Below are positions 45,825-56,890 of a stretch of 64,000 nucleotides of DNA, piece by piece. The stretch's first letter is position 1. Every line of letters begins with the position of its first letter. Origin of the DNA: Pelobates cultripes (lineage: Eukaryota; Chordata; Amphibia; Anura; Pelobatidae). Below the pieces are notes generated by a model that searched no databases, was not told the origin of the DNA, and saw only the letters and a list, made by a program, of their open reading frames with translations. The position numbers and the translations under genes are program-made. Where the stretch lies: NCBI GenBank assembly GCA_933207985.1, contig OW240916.1:266853093-266917092 (forward strand), given 5' to 3'.

Positions 45825-46497
45825 GTAAGTTGATTTTTTTTTATACATAATTTTATTTTAATCTAGCATTTCATGTAAATATCTTTTTTCTTACAGTGTT
45901 GGACATATTTCCAATCTGGGAAGTCATTTGCTGTTGAAATGCATAGTTATGGGTGATGTAGAGTCAAAACAGTGGAACCCATTTAATTTTGTGGTTTTAC
46001 AGTAACTCTAATGGTGCTATTCACTAAGCCATATGCTATCAGGAATTCATTGGGGATTTGCAAACTGAATCCCAAAATATTTGAACTCAATATATATCCA
46101 AGTCAACTATTATGCCCTTAAACTTGCAATTCATTCACTCAATTCATTTTTTAGTGAATAAACCTGTGTGCATATTATGCTGTATTTTATAATGTTACTC
46201 TTTTAAAGCGAGGCAGGAAAAGGAAATAAAAAACAGACGTTTTTTATTATTGTTATTATGAATATTAATCTTATCATGTATATGCCATCAGCATATTCCA
46301 CTTCCATTTACGATATTAAAAGGGGAAGAAACCCCATTTTATTATTGCACAGTGATGAGGAATATGCTGACATAAATTACAAAAACAAGATAAAGTGGAC
46401 AGAACCAAGCGATAAAAAGGGCCCTACACAGATAATCTTATCATTTATAATTGTTATTCTGTATTTGTTTGGACTATATAGCATAACCTATTTAATC
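45825..46497 (+). other. FYB1 intron following the large exon (5' part)
   Basis: Starts GTAAGT. AT-rich with a TATTCACTAAG MITE-like phrase at about 46018. The intron presumably continues through the rest of the window, since no later FYB1 exon was recognised before 64000. Confidence 0.6.
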
Positions 46498-47137
46498 ATA
46501 CATAGAAACATAGAAACATAGAATGTGACGGCAGATAAGAACCATTCGGCCCATCTAGTCTGCCCAATTTTCTAAATACTTTCTTTAGTCCTTGGCATTA
46601 TCTTATAGTTAGGGTAGCCTTATGCCTATCCCACACATGCTTAAATTCCTTTTCTGTGTTAACCTTTACCACTTCAGCTGGAAGGCTATTCCATGCATCC
46701 ACTACCCTCTCAGTAAAGTAATACTTCCTGATATTATTTTTAAACCTTTGTCCCTCTAATTTAAGACTATGTCCTCTTGTTGTGGTAGTTTTTCTTCTTT
46801 TAAATATAGTCTCCTCCTTTACTGTGTTGATTCCCTTTATATATTTAAATGTTTCTATCATATCCCCCCTGTCTCGTCTTTCCTCCAAGCTATACATGTT
46901 AAGATCCTTTAACCTTTCCTGGTAAGTTTTATCCCACAATCCATGAACCAGTTTAGTAGCCCTTCTCTGAACCCTCTCTAAGGTATCAATATCCTTCTGA
47001 AGATACGGTCTCCAGTACTGTGTACAATACTCCAAGTGAGGTCTCACCAGTGTTCTGTACAATGGCATGAGCACTTCCCTCTTTCTACTGCTAATACCTC
47101 TCCCTATACAACCAAGCATTCTGATACAACAAAGCAT
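46498..47137 (-). pseudogene. CR1-like LINE, 3' end with RT C-terminus
   Basis: Minus strand, 179 codons open: LGCIGRGISSRKREVL, YRTLVRPHLEYCTQYW, LERVQRRATKLVHGL, YSLEERRDRGDMIETFKYI and VVDAWNSLPAEVV. This is the conserved thumb/C-terminal region of CR1/Jockey-type non-LTR RTs. After the stop comes a short tail ending in a (CTATGTTT)n repeat at 46498-46520, as CR1-group elements end in short tandem repeats rather than poly(A). Truncated at its 5' end near 47137. The frame is intact over its length, suggesting a fairly young insertion. Confidence 0.85.
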
Positions 47138-49219
47138 ACCTTACAGTATGACCAATGGTTGATATGAGAACCTGAATATTCTCAAAATTTATATAGGAGT
47201 GAGCAAAGTTCCTCAATAACCTTTTTCTTGTTAACATTTCTAATAGTTTTCTACATATTAGTTTTCTATTTCTTTCCACATTAAAAAAAAATACATCGTA
47301 AAGTGTTGTGGAGTATGTTGGTACTACATAAATGCCAATAACAATAATAATAGTAATAAAAGTAGTATAATCAAGAGAGTTAAATAAAAAATACTTCATC
47401 ATCCATTTAAAATGAAATGTTTTAACTGTAAAGCAATTTATTCCCATAAAAAAGCAAAGGCACATGTAATTTTAGAGGAAATTATTTGAAGTAACTAGAA
47501 GCTGCAGGCAGAGCCATACTAACATAGGGCCTATTGGAGCTGTAGCCCAATGTCCATGCATTGCAATAGATCCACATGTTGAAATAGGAGACCTGTCTTT
47601 TCTCCAAGTTCATTGCATATAGACCTTTTGTGCTCCATTATCCATGGGTTGGAATCTATGTGTCTCCTTACTCATAGGATGGTCTGTGCCCCCTCTAACT
47701 TCCCTGCTTTTCCAGTGAAGCCTGCATGTGAAGATGGATTTTCAATGCTTGAAATGTCCAGTTTACAAATGCATGTAGCAATGGTTTTATATATGGCTGC
47801 AAAAATGGTTTTAAACAGAATACAGACACTCAAGGCTAGAAGCAAAAGTCGAATTGTGCTCCAGGCCCATACAGATACTAATCCTGCTTTGGTTTTACAT
47901 TCTCTAAATATATATTTCTGGATTGTCAGCAGAGTTAATGCACTTAAAGTAAAGGGTTGTTTATAAAACTCATACAGATTTTGTAAAGTTCCAATATTTG
48001 AGTATAGGTTATTTGACAAACATAATGTATAATATATTATATATCTATATACAGTATTCAAAGAGCTTAGCATTTAATGTTGTGTGGATGTTGTGGATGT
48101 TTTGTTTCCAATATATACCCCATTCTGTAGACAGAGACTGGGAGTGAGAGATTGAAAAAGTCAGGTTTGTCAACTAATTATATTAGAGAGGGACAGAAAG
48201 TGTTTAGACGGAGGATGGGCTTGAGATCCTGGAGACCAGCATTTGTTTATATAGGCATATTCTCTTTTTTTCCGGTGAAGAAGAAATTAGGCTGGTAACC
48301 TTTCACTTAGGTGAAGAAAAAGTCATATTTCTATTTCATGAATAGACTTGGTGGAACACATAGAGTGCTGAGAAATGAGGATAGGAGGAGAACTAGTCTA
48401 GTGATAATGGAGAGAGGAAGGGTAAAAGAACGGAGGAGAGTTTTTGGAGAAGGGACCTCTGAACTTCGGATGAGGGAAAGGAGAAAGAGTGGTGAGAGAT
48501 ATAGAGGCTTTCATAAAGATGAGGAAAGTGTGAGGAGGGGAAATGATAGTACGAGAACGAGGAGAATGTGGGTGAAAAGCCCTAGTCCTAAGTGTGAATA
48601 TATGAGGCAGAGGAGAAGACTTATCTCACTAGAGGTGTAACTCTTGAAATGTTGGGCTACTAGTTAGGTTAGTTTTATGGGGAAGAGGAAATATATCTTC
48701 TTTTCTTTTTCATTTTTTTTAAATAGTTTTGCTTCTATTTGTTATCACATTTGTACTTCAAATGAATGAAAACAACTTCGCTGGACCCGACAATTCCTCT
48801 TTAAATGTGTTTTCACAATTATTTGTGACTTTTATTAAAATAAGCAATTTGTAAGCAAGTGAGCCAGTGAGGGCTAGCATTTCGACATTACAGCAAGTTT
48901 AGATAACATCACCCATGTTGCCCAGCCAGCTATATGGCTGAAAAAAACCAAAAACCTAAATGGATGCAGACATCACATTTTCACTTCTTCCTTTCATATA
49001 CAACTGCACAACCATGAAGGGTTTAGCAAAATTAAAATAAAAATAAAAAAGTAAAAATAAGTGAAAAAGTTGAAATATAATACACTGTGACATTTCCTTT
49101 ACGATTTTTCCCAGGCGCTGTCAGACAGATAATTTACAGCTACGATGAATCATACTAAACAGGAACAATGTATTTGTAGTTTTTTTTTTTCTCCATTATT
49201 ATTTCTGTATTGCATCTCT
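47138..49219. other. Intronic DNA, no gene recognised
   Basis: A 109-codon Arg-rich frame at 48311-48640 follows a purine-rich strand and resembles no family; treated as non-coding. Repeat phrases occur near 47505-47545. Confidence 0.5.
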
Positions 49220-49299
49220 TTAACCTCTTAAGGACACATGACATGTTTGACATGTCATGATTCCATTTTATTCCTGAAGTTTGGTCCTTAAGGGGTTAA
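49220..49299. mobile_element. 80-bp palindromic MITE with TTAA ends (copy 2)
   Basis: TTAACCTCTTAAGGACAC at the left and GGTCCTTAAGGGGTTAA at the right; inner palindrome ACATGACATGTTTGACATGT. Complete copy; companion of 42640-42713. Confidence 0.82.
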
Positions 49300-49981
49300 G
49301 CATGATCAAACTGGTTCATTGTCTCTGTAGGTATTTGATATCACAGTATTACATTTTTAGCTACTTCTTATTTGTTTGTTCATCATCCTTTGTTCAGCAA
49401 TCCATTACTAATCTTATTGTGTGGTGTTTAACATATTAGTTTTGAATTATTTCTAACAATACTTAATACAGGTTTTTTCATTTCCATATTCACTTGAAAA
49501 ATTAGTTCACTTAACCATTTGTTATTTGTAGAATTATATATATGACAATGCATTTTAAATAGCACACAGTAACATGAATAGTTCAACTTAATTTATTCTA
49601 GGCAGTTGTCTAAGGGTGATGAATATAATCAGTCTGTTCTAATCAATGGCGACCAAAACAGAAAACCTTTTTATTACTTAAAATATAAGATTACATGTAT
49701 TACAGTCTCTGTGAATGCTATTTGTTAGGGATATACATTAACATTTACCTCCTTTAGTGCACCTTCTCACTTAATGTTGTACTTGGGGGCAGCCATCTTT
49801 AAGCCTGTTTGATCAGAAGCAATATTTATCCAACAAAACGTCTTGACGTCTAGAACAAGTAGACATCTATGATCTTGACATTATTTGCAAGCTTGAAGAA
49901 ACTCAGGATCTTTTCCAGACCATTCAAAGCCACTGGACCTTAGCAGATAAGTAATGACCAAAGTAGACTTAAAGATGGCAG
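49300..49981. other. Intronic AT-rich DNA, nothing recognised
   Basis: No bounded element or exon supported. Confidence 0.55.
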
Positions 49982-50109
49982 CACTCACCCAGGGCCGGTG
50001 CAAGGATTTTTGCCGCCCTAGGCAAAAGTAAAGTTTGCCGCCCCTCCCCCCCCCATATGACATCACAATGCCCCATGTTAACTAACGCAAGTGCTGCAGT
50101 GCCGCCGTG

Positions 50110-50200
50110 TTTACATTAAAAGGCCTGCAGGGACAGGCTATAGATACCAGAACCACTACATTAAGCTGCGGTGGTTCTGGGGACTAAAGTGTCCCTTTAA
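50110..50200. mobile_element. T2-like MITE inside the hAT
   Basis: Starts TTAAAAGGCCTGCAGGGAC and ends TAAAGTGTCCCTTTAA; interior ACCACTACATTAAGCTG as in related copies. Confidence 0.6.
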
Positions 50201-50449
50201 TGTGAGGTAAATTAGAGATTAGTGCCACGAATAATATACTAGATTGCCTACTTACAATCAGATGAGGATGGTGATGGGCTCTAGCTGCAGTCTGGCTCCA
50301 CTCGTCTGGTGTAGAACAGGCTCTCTGGAGGCTGTTTGTGTTCTGGGAGAACGGGAAGCAGCTCAATTTTTTGGGGGCCCTTTACACAGCTCAAGGACTG
50401 GGCCCCAGGGTCCACCTTCATGTTCCACCAATTAGTTTGTTCACAGGAG

Positions 50450-50750
50450 TAGGGGATGTCCTGATATGTGTGTAAGGAATGCATTGTGTGAATCTGTGTT
50501 TGTATGTGTAAGGGCTGCAATGTGTGTTTCTATGTATGTACGGGATGCAGTGTGTGCGTCTGTAAGGGGTGCATTGAGTGTGTGTAAGGGGTGCATTGAG
50601 TGTGTGTAAGGAATGCATTGTGTGTTTCTGTGTGTGTAAGGGATGCATTGTGTGTAAGGGTTGAATTGCTTGTGTGTGTGTGTGTCTGTGTGTGTAATGC
50701 ATTGTGTGTTTTTCTGTGTGCAAGGGGTGCATTGTGTGTGTGTGATGGAT
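50450..50750. repeat. TGTG-rich minisatellite, about 20-bp unit
   Basis: Irregular repeats of GTGTAAGGGGTGCATTGTGT. The complement resembles the units at 58830-59275 (ACTGCATCCACTACACA). Confidence 0.85.
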
Positions 50751-50754
50751 GTCA

Positions 50755-51660
50755 ATCTCTCCCCCCTCCCTTGTCACTCTCTTCTCCCCCTCTCCCTCCC
50801 TCGTCACTCTCTTCTCTCCCCCCCTTGTCTCTCTCTTCTCCCCCCCTTGTCCCTCTCTTCTCCCCCCTCTTGTCCCTCTCTTCTCCCCCCTCCCTTGTCA
50901 CTCTCTTCTCCCCTGCGTGTCCCTCTCTTCTCCCCCCTCCCTTGTCACTCTCGTCTCCCCCGTTGTAACTCTCTTCTCCCCTCCCCACTCTCATTCCCCC
51001 TCCTAACCCCGTCAATTCCCCTCCCTGTCAATTTCTCCCCCCCACCTTGTCAATTTATTCCCCCCACCCTGCCTGTCCATTTATTCCCCCACCCTGCCTG
51101 TCCATTTATCCCCCCCTCCCTGTCCATTTATTCCCCCCTCCCTGTCATTTATTCCCCCCTCCTGTCATTTTATTCCCCGCCTGTCATTGTTCCCCCTCCT
51201 GTCATTTATTCCCCACCCTGCCTGTCCATTTTATTTCCCCTCCTGTCCATTTATTCCCCCCACCCTCTCCTGTCATTTTATTCCCCCTCACTATCCCATG
51301 TATTTCCCCCCTCCCTGTCCATTTTATACCCCCCCTCCATCCATGTATTTCCCCTCCTCCCTGTCCAAATTTTATTTCCCCCCTCCTGTCCATGTATTTT
51401 CCCCCTCCTGTCCATGTATTTCCCCCCCTCCTGTCCATTTATCTCCCCCTCCCCTCCTGTCCATTTATTTCCCCCTCCTGTCAATTTTATTCCCCCCTCC
51501 CTGTCCATTTATTTCCCCCCTTCCTGTCCATTTATCTCCCCCCCTCCCTGTCCATTTTATTCCTCCCCTGTCCATTTATTCCCCCTCCCTCCCTGTCCAT
51601 TTGACTGCCTCGCCCCCCCCGCCCCCCTGTCCATTTATTCCCCCCACTCTCCCTACCTCT
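50755..51660. repeat. 0.9-kb polypyrimidine minisatellite
   Basis: Two unit types: CCTTGTCACTCTCTTCTCCC (50755-51000) and CCCTGTCCATTTATTCCCC (51020-51660). The plus strand is strongly biased to C and T. Overlapping ORFs of 185-360 codons in several frames have Ser/Pro/Phe repeats and no conserved domain; they reflect the lack of A-rich stop codons and are not genes. Confidence 0.92.
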
Positions 51661-51868
51661 ATTGTAGCGTGGCCGAGCCCTGTATGGTCCGCGGGTACAG
51701 GTTGCTTTTGTTTCCTGTACCCGGCCGGACTAAAAGGAAGTGAACACTCAGTGTTCCCTCCTGTCAGCCCCTCTCCTCATGCTGCGCCCGGGCGGTGCGC
51801 ACTCATGGACGCACCAGCCCGGGCAAAGCTGCAGCCGCCTTACAGGTAGCACTGGCCCTGCACTCACC

Positions 51869-52473
51869 CAGGAAAAAAACAGACAATGTACTAAACCAGT
51901 GTACTAAACCAATGTACTCAACCAGACAATGTACTAAAAAGATCTCTTAACTAATACGTGTTATAAAACAATATCCAGCACGGCTCTTTTGAACAGCAAC
52001 CCAGGGGGTTAAGAACTACTCTCTCTTATACAGTATTGATCATTTTGTTTTGTACTGTATATTTTAGAATCACATGTTTTACTGTGTATACAACCATGGA
52101 TTGCTTCAATCCTATAGGTGGGATATAGTCAAAGTCATACTGTACTATACATACCCTATAGAATTGTTCCAGAAAGGGTATGATTAAAACTATTTTATAA
52201 CGTTGTTAGATATTAGAAATGAAACTTTGAATTCTAAACTTGCCCTGCCGCCACTGAAAACACATTATTTAATAGGTTATGCAAAACTACCTATGTGGTC
52301 TATTATATTTTATATCTGTAATTGCCATCTGTATTGCCACTTGCAGAGCATCTTTAACAAGGAAACTTGTTGTGGAACAAATTCTTGTAGAGAAAGCGAG
52401 AAATATATACATACAATAATGGGAAAAAGAAAGTATACTCTCTTTGAATTCTATGGTTTTACATATCAGGACA
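51869..52473. other. Intronic interval, nothing recognised
   Basis: Includes a short triplicated AATGTACTAAACC-type phrase (51885-51935). No exon supported. Confidence 0.5.
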
Positions 52474-52689
52474 TTTATTTATTACTGGTATTTATAAAGT
52501 GCCAACAGACTCTGCAGCGCTGAACAATAAGTGGAGGCTGTACAATATACACAGACAAATACAAAAGGTAGAGAAGGCCCTGCCTGTAAACTAATATCTA
52601 GCCATTGAAGCTCTTCTATACAAAGTGCTTAGCTAGATTGCCCGTGAGCTTACAATCTAAAGCTAAAATAGGGAAATGAGACAAGAGGT

Positions 52690-53472
52690 AGCAGAGGATA
52701 ATATATAGCTATACCCTGTCTGTGTGCACCAATACCATCCTAATATACAGCTATACCCTGTCTGTGTGCACCAATCTGCATAGAAATGATATTGGAAGGA
52801 GCTAATGAGTTTATCAAGGGAGGCAGTATAGATGGAGAACAGTAGGGGACCAATGACTGAACCTTGGGGGACATCAACAGAGAGGAGTTGGGGAGAAGAA
52901 GCAGAGCAAGAGAAAGAAACACTGAAAGAGCGCTGGGAGAGGTAGGAGGAGCACCAGGAGAGAGCAATATCTTGTAGACCGATATCGCGGTGGATGAGAA
53001 GAAGCTGTTGATGATCAACAGTGTCAAAAGCTGCAGACAGGTCAAGGAGAAGTAGGATAGAGTAGTGACCACGAGATTTTGCAGCGAGTAGATCATTGGA
53101 TACTTTGGTCAGTGCCGTTTCCACAGAGTGCTTAGCGCGGAAACCAGACTGAAGCGGGCTGTTGGACTCAAGGAAGTCTGTCAATCTCGCATACACAATT
53201 CTTTCAAGGATCTTGGATACAAAAGGTAGTAGCGAGATAGGATGATAGTTGGATGGGGAGTTAGGGTCAAGATTGGGCTTCTTTAGAATTGGGGTTACAG
53301 TTGCATGTTTGAAAGGCAATGGAAATATACCAGAGGAGAGAGAGAGATTGAGAATTTTAGTGAGAGGTGGAGAAAGAGAAGAAGACAGAGTATGGATGAG
53401 ATGCGAGGGAATTGGATCTAGGGAGCAGGTGGTGGGGCGGGAGGACTGGAGCAGAGCAGAAACCTCTTCCAA
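52690..53472 (-). pseudogene. L2 LINE reverse transcriptase, truncated at the catalytic YADD
   Basis: Reads [62 protein letters not shown] (motif A Asp), [25 protein letters not shown] (motif B) and then FYADWCTQ, where the family has YADDTQ. The frame then enters a microduplication (the phrase ATAGCTATACCCTGTCTGTG occurs near 52704, and with one base changed near 52746) and the 3' tail, so the RT thumb is deleted. Not functional. Confidence 0.87.
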
Positions 53473-53949
53473 TGTAGCGGGTGCGAATGAACATAGAACG
53501 GCAGAGGGAGTGAAGTTAGGCTGAAGTATTGTAAGGGGAAGAAGAAAGATGAGAGATCTCTGATTGTAGAGATCTTGTCAGTGAAGTAAGTTGCAAAGTC
53601 TGACGCGGTCAAATTAGTAGGTGGAGGAGGAACAGCAGGGCGAAGAAGAGAGTTAAATGTGTGAAATAGTCGTTTAGGTTTGCAGGAGAGGGTGGTTATG
53701 AGGGTATTGAAGTAATTAACTTTTGCTGTATGAGCTCAGCATAAATTTATAGTGGAGAAAGTCAGGTGCACAGTGAGACTTTCTCCAACAGCGTTCAGAA
53801 GTTCTGGAGCATTTTTGGAGATATCGAGTGAGCTTGGTGTGCCAGGGTTGTTGTTGGGGGCACCTGCGGCATTAAAATGTATAAGGTGCCATGATGTCTA
53901 GTTGAGAGGAGAGGATGGAATTGTAGAAGGAGGTTGCAGAACTAGGACA

Positions 53950-54360
53950 GGTGAGGTTTGAGATAGGTAAAAGGAGTTTGGAGATTAGTGGAGAAATGCT
54001 CTAGGTCAAGAGATTGGAGGTTTCTGTGAGAGTGATGTTCAGACGGTGGTGTCAATTGGGTCTTAGGTATGCCAATGTCAAAAGTCAGCAGATGGTGGTC
54101 AGATAGATGAAAAGGAATATTGGAGAGATTAGAGGCAGTACAGAGGTTGGTGAAGGCAAGATCAGGAGTGTTTCCCGCTGTATGGGTTGCTAAATTGGAC
54201 CATTGCATAAGGCCAAAGGAGGAGGTTACAGAGAGCAGACGAGAGGCATCAGTGCAATTGGGGTTGTTGATTGGGATATTGAAATACACAAGTATAAGGG
54301 AAGGAGTGCTAGATGATAGGAAGTGGGGAAGCCAGGAAGAAAAGTGAATCAGGAACTGTA
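53950..54360 (-). pseudogene. L2 LINE endonuclease, C-terminal part
   Basis: Minus strand reads STPSLILVYFNIPINNPNC (family GDFNI), then ATHTAGNTPDLAFTN and HLSDHHLLTFDI, the THxxGxTLDLV and SDHxLL blocks of APE-type endonucleases including the catalytic Asp-His pair. N-terminal half missing. Confidence 0.82.
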
Positions 54361-54704
54361 CTAATCTAACCCAATTATCTCCAAGCACAGAAAAACATAA
54401 AATTTTATGAAACCCCAAAAAGTACCTTAAAACCACATAAAATCCCCTGATAGCCCCGATGTGGGTGAACAACATATCCAAAAATCACCCAGATCGGTTC
54501 AGGGGTTCAGGAATTTCCTGGAAGTCATAGTTTTGACCGACTGTGCACATGGTCCTATGTCCAAAACAGTTCCAGGGAAATCAGTGCTAACAGTGGGTCA
54601 AGTTTGGTAGTCTTTTACAGGTCCCATAGTCTGTGAGCAGGAGTCTGGCAAGCAGACTCCTCCAGAAGCTTGTGGCAAACTCACTTGGAGAGGGGAGTTT
54701 GTCA
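54357..54704 (-). mobile_element. LTR-family fragment (copy 4)
   Basis: Shares CAAAACAGTTCCA, GACCGAC and the TGGCAAGCAGACTCCTCCAG-type block with the copies at 15055-15881 and 27844-28860. Minus-strand ends read TGACAAACTCCCC and ATTAGTACA. No matching target duplication. Confidence 0.55.
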
Positions 54705-56449
54705 TATATACATATACATATATACATATATAATAATACATAAAATGTATTATCAAACATAATGTGAAGCTGAACTAAACAGTGATATTTTATATATAAA
54801 TAAAGGCTTTTGTTTAACTTTGGTGGGGCTGAAAGAAGCTCTGGATGTTTCATAAATCAGGACTGTGGTGCACGCACATTATGCATTCTCAAAGGTTGGC
54901 TGTGCATCATGGGTGTTACTATTACAGCTAGGAGCATTTGGATAACCCTTAAATGGGTTTAGTGGCATAGGGGGAGGCAGGCACTTTGCAAGGGAAGTTA
55001 ATTGTATGGGGGGCATAGAGGCAAGAGGCATAGAAGGGTCAAAGGCAGGTTCACCCTCCAATGGATGGGGTTTGAGGGACCAATGGCAAGTCCCCCCCCA
55101 CTCCATTATTGAATTGCTACCACCCACCACCAAGTTCCCCTCTCCACTACCACTAATCTGTCCTAGCTCATTGGTGGGGGATATAGGAGGACCAGTGGCA
55201 GCTCCCTACTCCATTACTGATGTTCCTTCACCCACTGGGATAACCACTGGAGGGCCCCCTTTATTACTGCCATACTATGCCAATGGGCGAGGGCTTAGGT
55301 GGTGATGAGCAACAAGTACCTACTGCAAAAAAGCAGGAGACTCGATTTTGTGAATTTGTCTGGTTCCAGGTAACACCCGGAATCAATGCAGTGTGTGGTA
55401 AATAAATCTGTGAATTTAATAATTCATTTTAAAACCAGGCACTATTTTGTAGCAAATGAAAAATAATTACATTTAAACTGGATTATCTTAACTGAATTTC
55501 ATCCAGAACATATTTAGTCTGTAGCACGAACCCTGTAAGCATTACAATGTCTTTGAGTATTGTTCTTTATATGAAACTGTTAAATAGTTACCTGAATCCA
55601 ACGAAGCCAACTAATTTGTGTATGGATTATTGATTCTGACTTCCTCTTTTAGGACATGGTTTATGAAAATGTTTTTATATAAACATTTAAGGGTTTATAT
55701 ACTAAACAGTGAATTGTAATGAATTTACATGCTGTATGGCCTTTCACAAAACTTGTATAAACTTTGTAGATGTCTTTTATATACTTAGCCCAATACAGCT
55801 ATAGTCAAACCTTGGATATATTAGACTATTTTTTTTCAATATGGTTTTCATTTCATCACAATTTCATGTTTAGTAGTGTATCCATCTAACTCCAAATTGT
55901 AGCACATTTAAATCTGAATGGCTAAATGTGGGCTAAAATAGTAATGACAAAATCTCCAATTGAGCAACAGTTAAACTTTGGCTATTTCAGCTTACATTTG
56001 GAGTTTACAGTATAACCTTAACATTGAGATGTATTCACTAAATAATTTATTGAAGATCAAATATAAGCCTAAAATGCCACTTTGGGATTCTATTTCACTA
56101 TATATTTTGCAAATTCATTTTTAATTTGCCACTTTTTTTTCAAATTAGCCTATATATTGCTTCAATTGTTATTCCCCCAATTGTCCAAATACATATTAGT
56201 GGCACATCAGTTGAATAATACTGTTACAGTTATTCACTTTGAAGCCTGGAATTATGTAAAATTGAAAAGTGGCCTATCCTTACAATTCTTTTTATTGTTT
56301 ACACATTTATAGTAATCACATTCTATACTTGCAAAACAACATATTGTACTCTATATGTTAGATATCAGGAATATCTATCTGATCTAAAACTTTAAAGCAA
56401 TTCTCTTACTCAAATAGATGGCAGTTTGTTAGGGGATTATGCTAGTGCA
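54705..56449. other. Intronic interval, no gene recognised
   Basis: A 99-codon Pro/Gly-rich frame at 55006-55305 has no splice signals or family match and is treated as non-coding. The rest is AT-rich. Confidence 0.5.
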
Positions 56450-56454
56450 TTACT

Positions 56455-56890
56455 TTAAGGAAGCTCTCCAGACCCCAGCTTGTGTGAAGAGTGTGTCATC
56501 TTTTTTCATTTTATAAATAGTGCAGATTTGAATAGAAATTGACATTTATATAAATTAGTCTTGTTACACCCCCAGGCTTTCAATCAAGCATGGTGTCCTG
56601 TTACTTCCTGATTGTTTAGTTCAGTGGAGCCAAACTCAAGATGCAAGCAATTCTCTGACTTCCTGCCTTGCAAAGACTTTTCATTGAGCTGCAATGGGAA
56701 GTCTGTGATTGGACAGCCACATGAAGTCTGTACTGTGGAAGAAGGGGAGGGCTTGCAAAAGCTGCAGATACAAATTCTGCAGGCTTTGCAAGCTGTTTTT
56801 AGAAATACCTTAATGAAAAAAGGCATAATTAAATGCATGCATGTTTTCATTGGAGGTATATCTATGGCACATTATTTTTTTTGGTGGGGA
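56455..56890. mobile_element. TTAA-ended interspersed repeat, copy 2
   Basis: Starts TTAAGGAAGCTCTCCAGACC and repeats the phrases of 29177-29520 (CTTGTTACACCCCCAGG, GTTTAGTTCAGTGGAGCC). Contains AATGGGAAGTCTGTGATTGG, an inverted piece of which is at 59626-59690. Confidence 0.62.

Larger units (their letters stand above)
49990..51860. mobile_element. Non-autonomous hAT element carrying two minisatellites, 8-bp TSD
   Basis: Begins CAGGGCCGGTGC and ends GCACTGGCCCTG, flanked by CACTCACC at 49982-49989 and 51861-51868. 1,871 bp. Interior in order: a T2-like MITE (50110-50200), a TGTG-rich minisatellite (50450-50750), a polypyrimidine minisatellite (50755-51660) and a GC-rich right segment. No transposase. 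All long ORFs inside come from the minisatellites. Confidence 0.88.
52474..54360 (-). mobile_element. L2-type LINE, partial and degenerate
   Basis: Minus strand in order: C-terminal part of an apurinic-type endonuclease (about 54360-53950), linker (about 53612-53480), RT (53472-52750) and the L2 3' tail (52660-52474) with TAAGCTCACGGGCAATCTA, GTTCAGCGCTGCAGAGTCTG and GGCACTTTATAAATA. The 5' end abuts an LTR at about 54357. Confidence 0.85.

Noticed and set aside
48311..48640. 109-codon Arg-rich ORF
   Set aside because: Follows a purine-rich strand; no family match, no splice or start context.
50661..51849. Overlapping ORFs of 185-360 codons, Pro/Ser/Phe-rich
   Set aside because: They arise from a polypyrimidine minisatellite; open in several frames and both strands, no domain, inside a TSD-flanked hAT.
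55006..55305. Pro-rich frame considered as the next FYB1 exon
   Set aside because: No acceptor or donor in the right phase and no similarity to the FYB1 proline-rich or tyrosine motifs.
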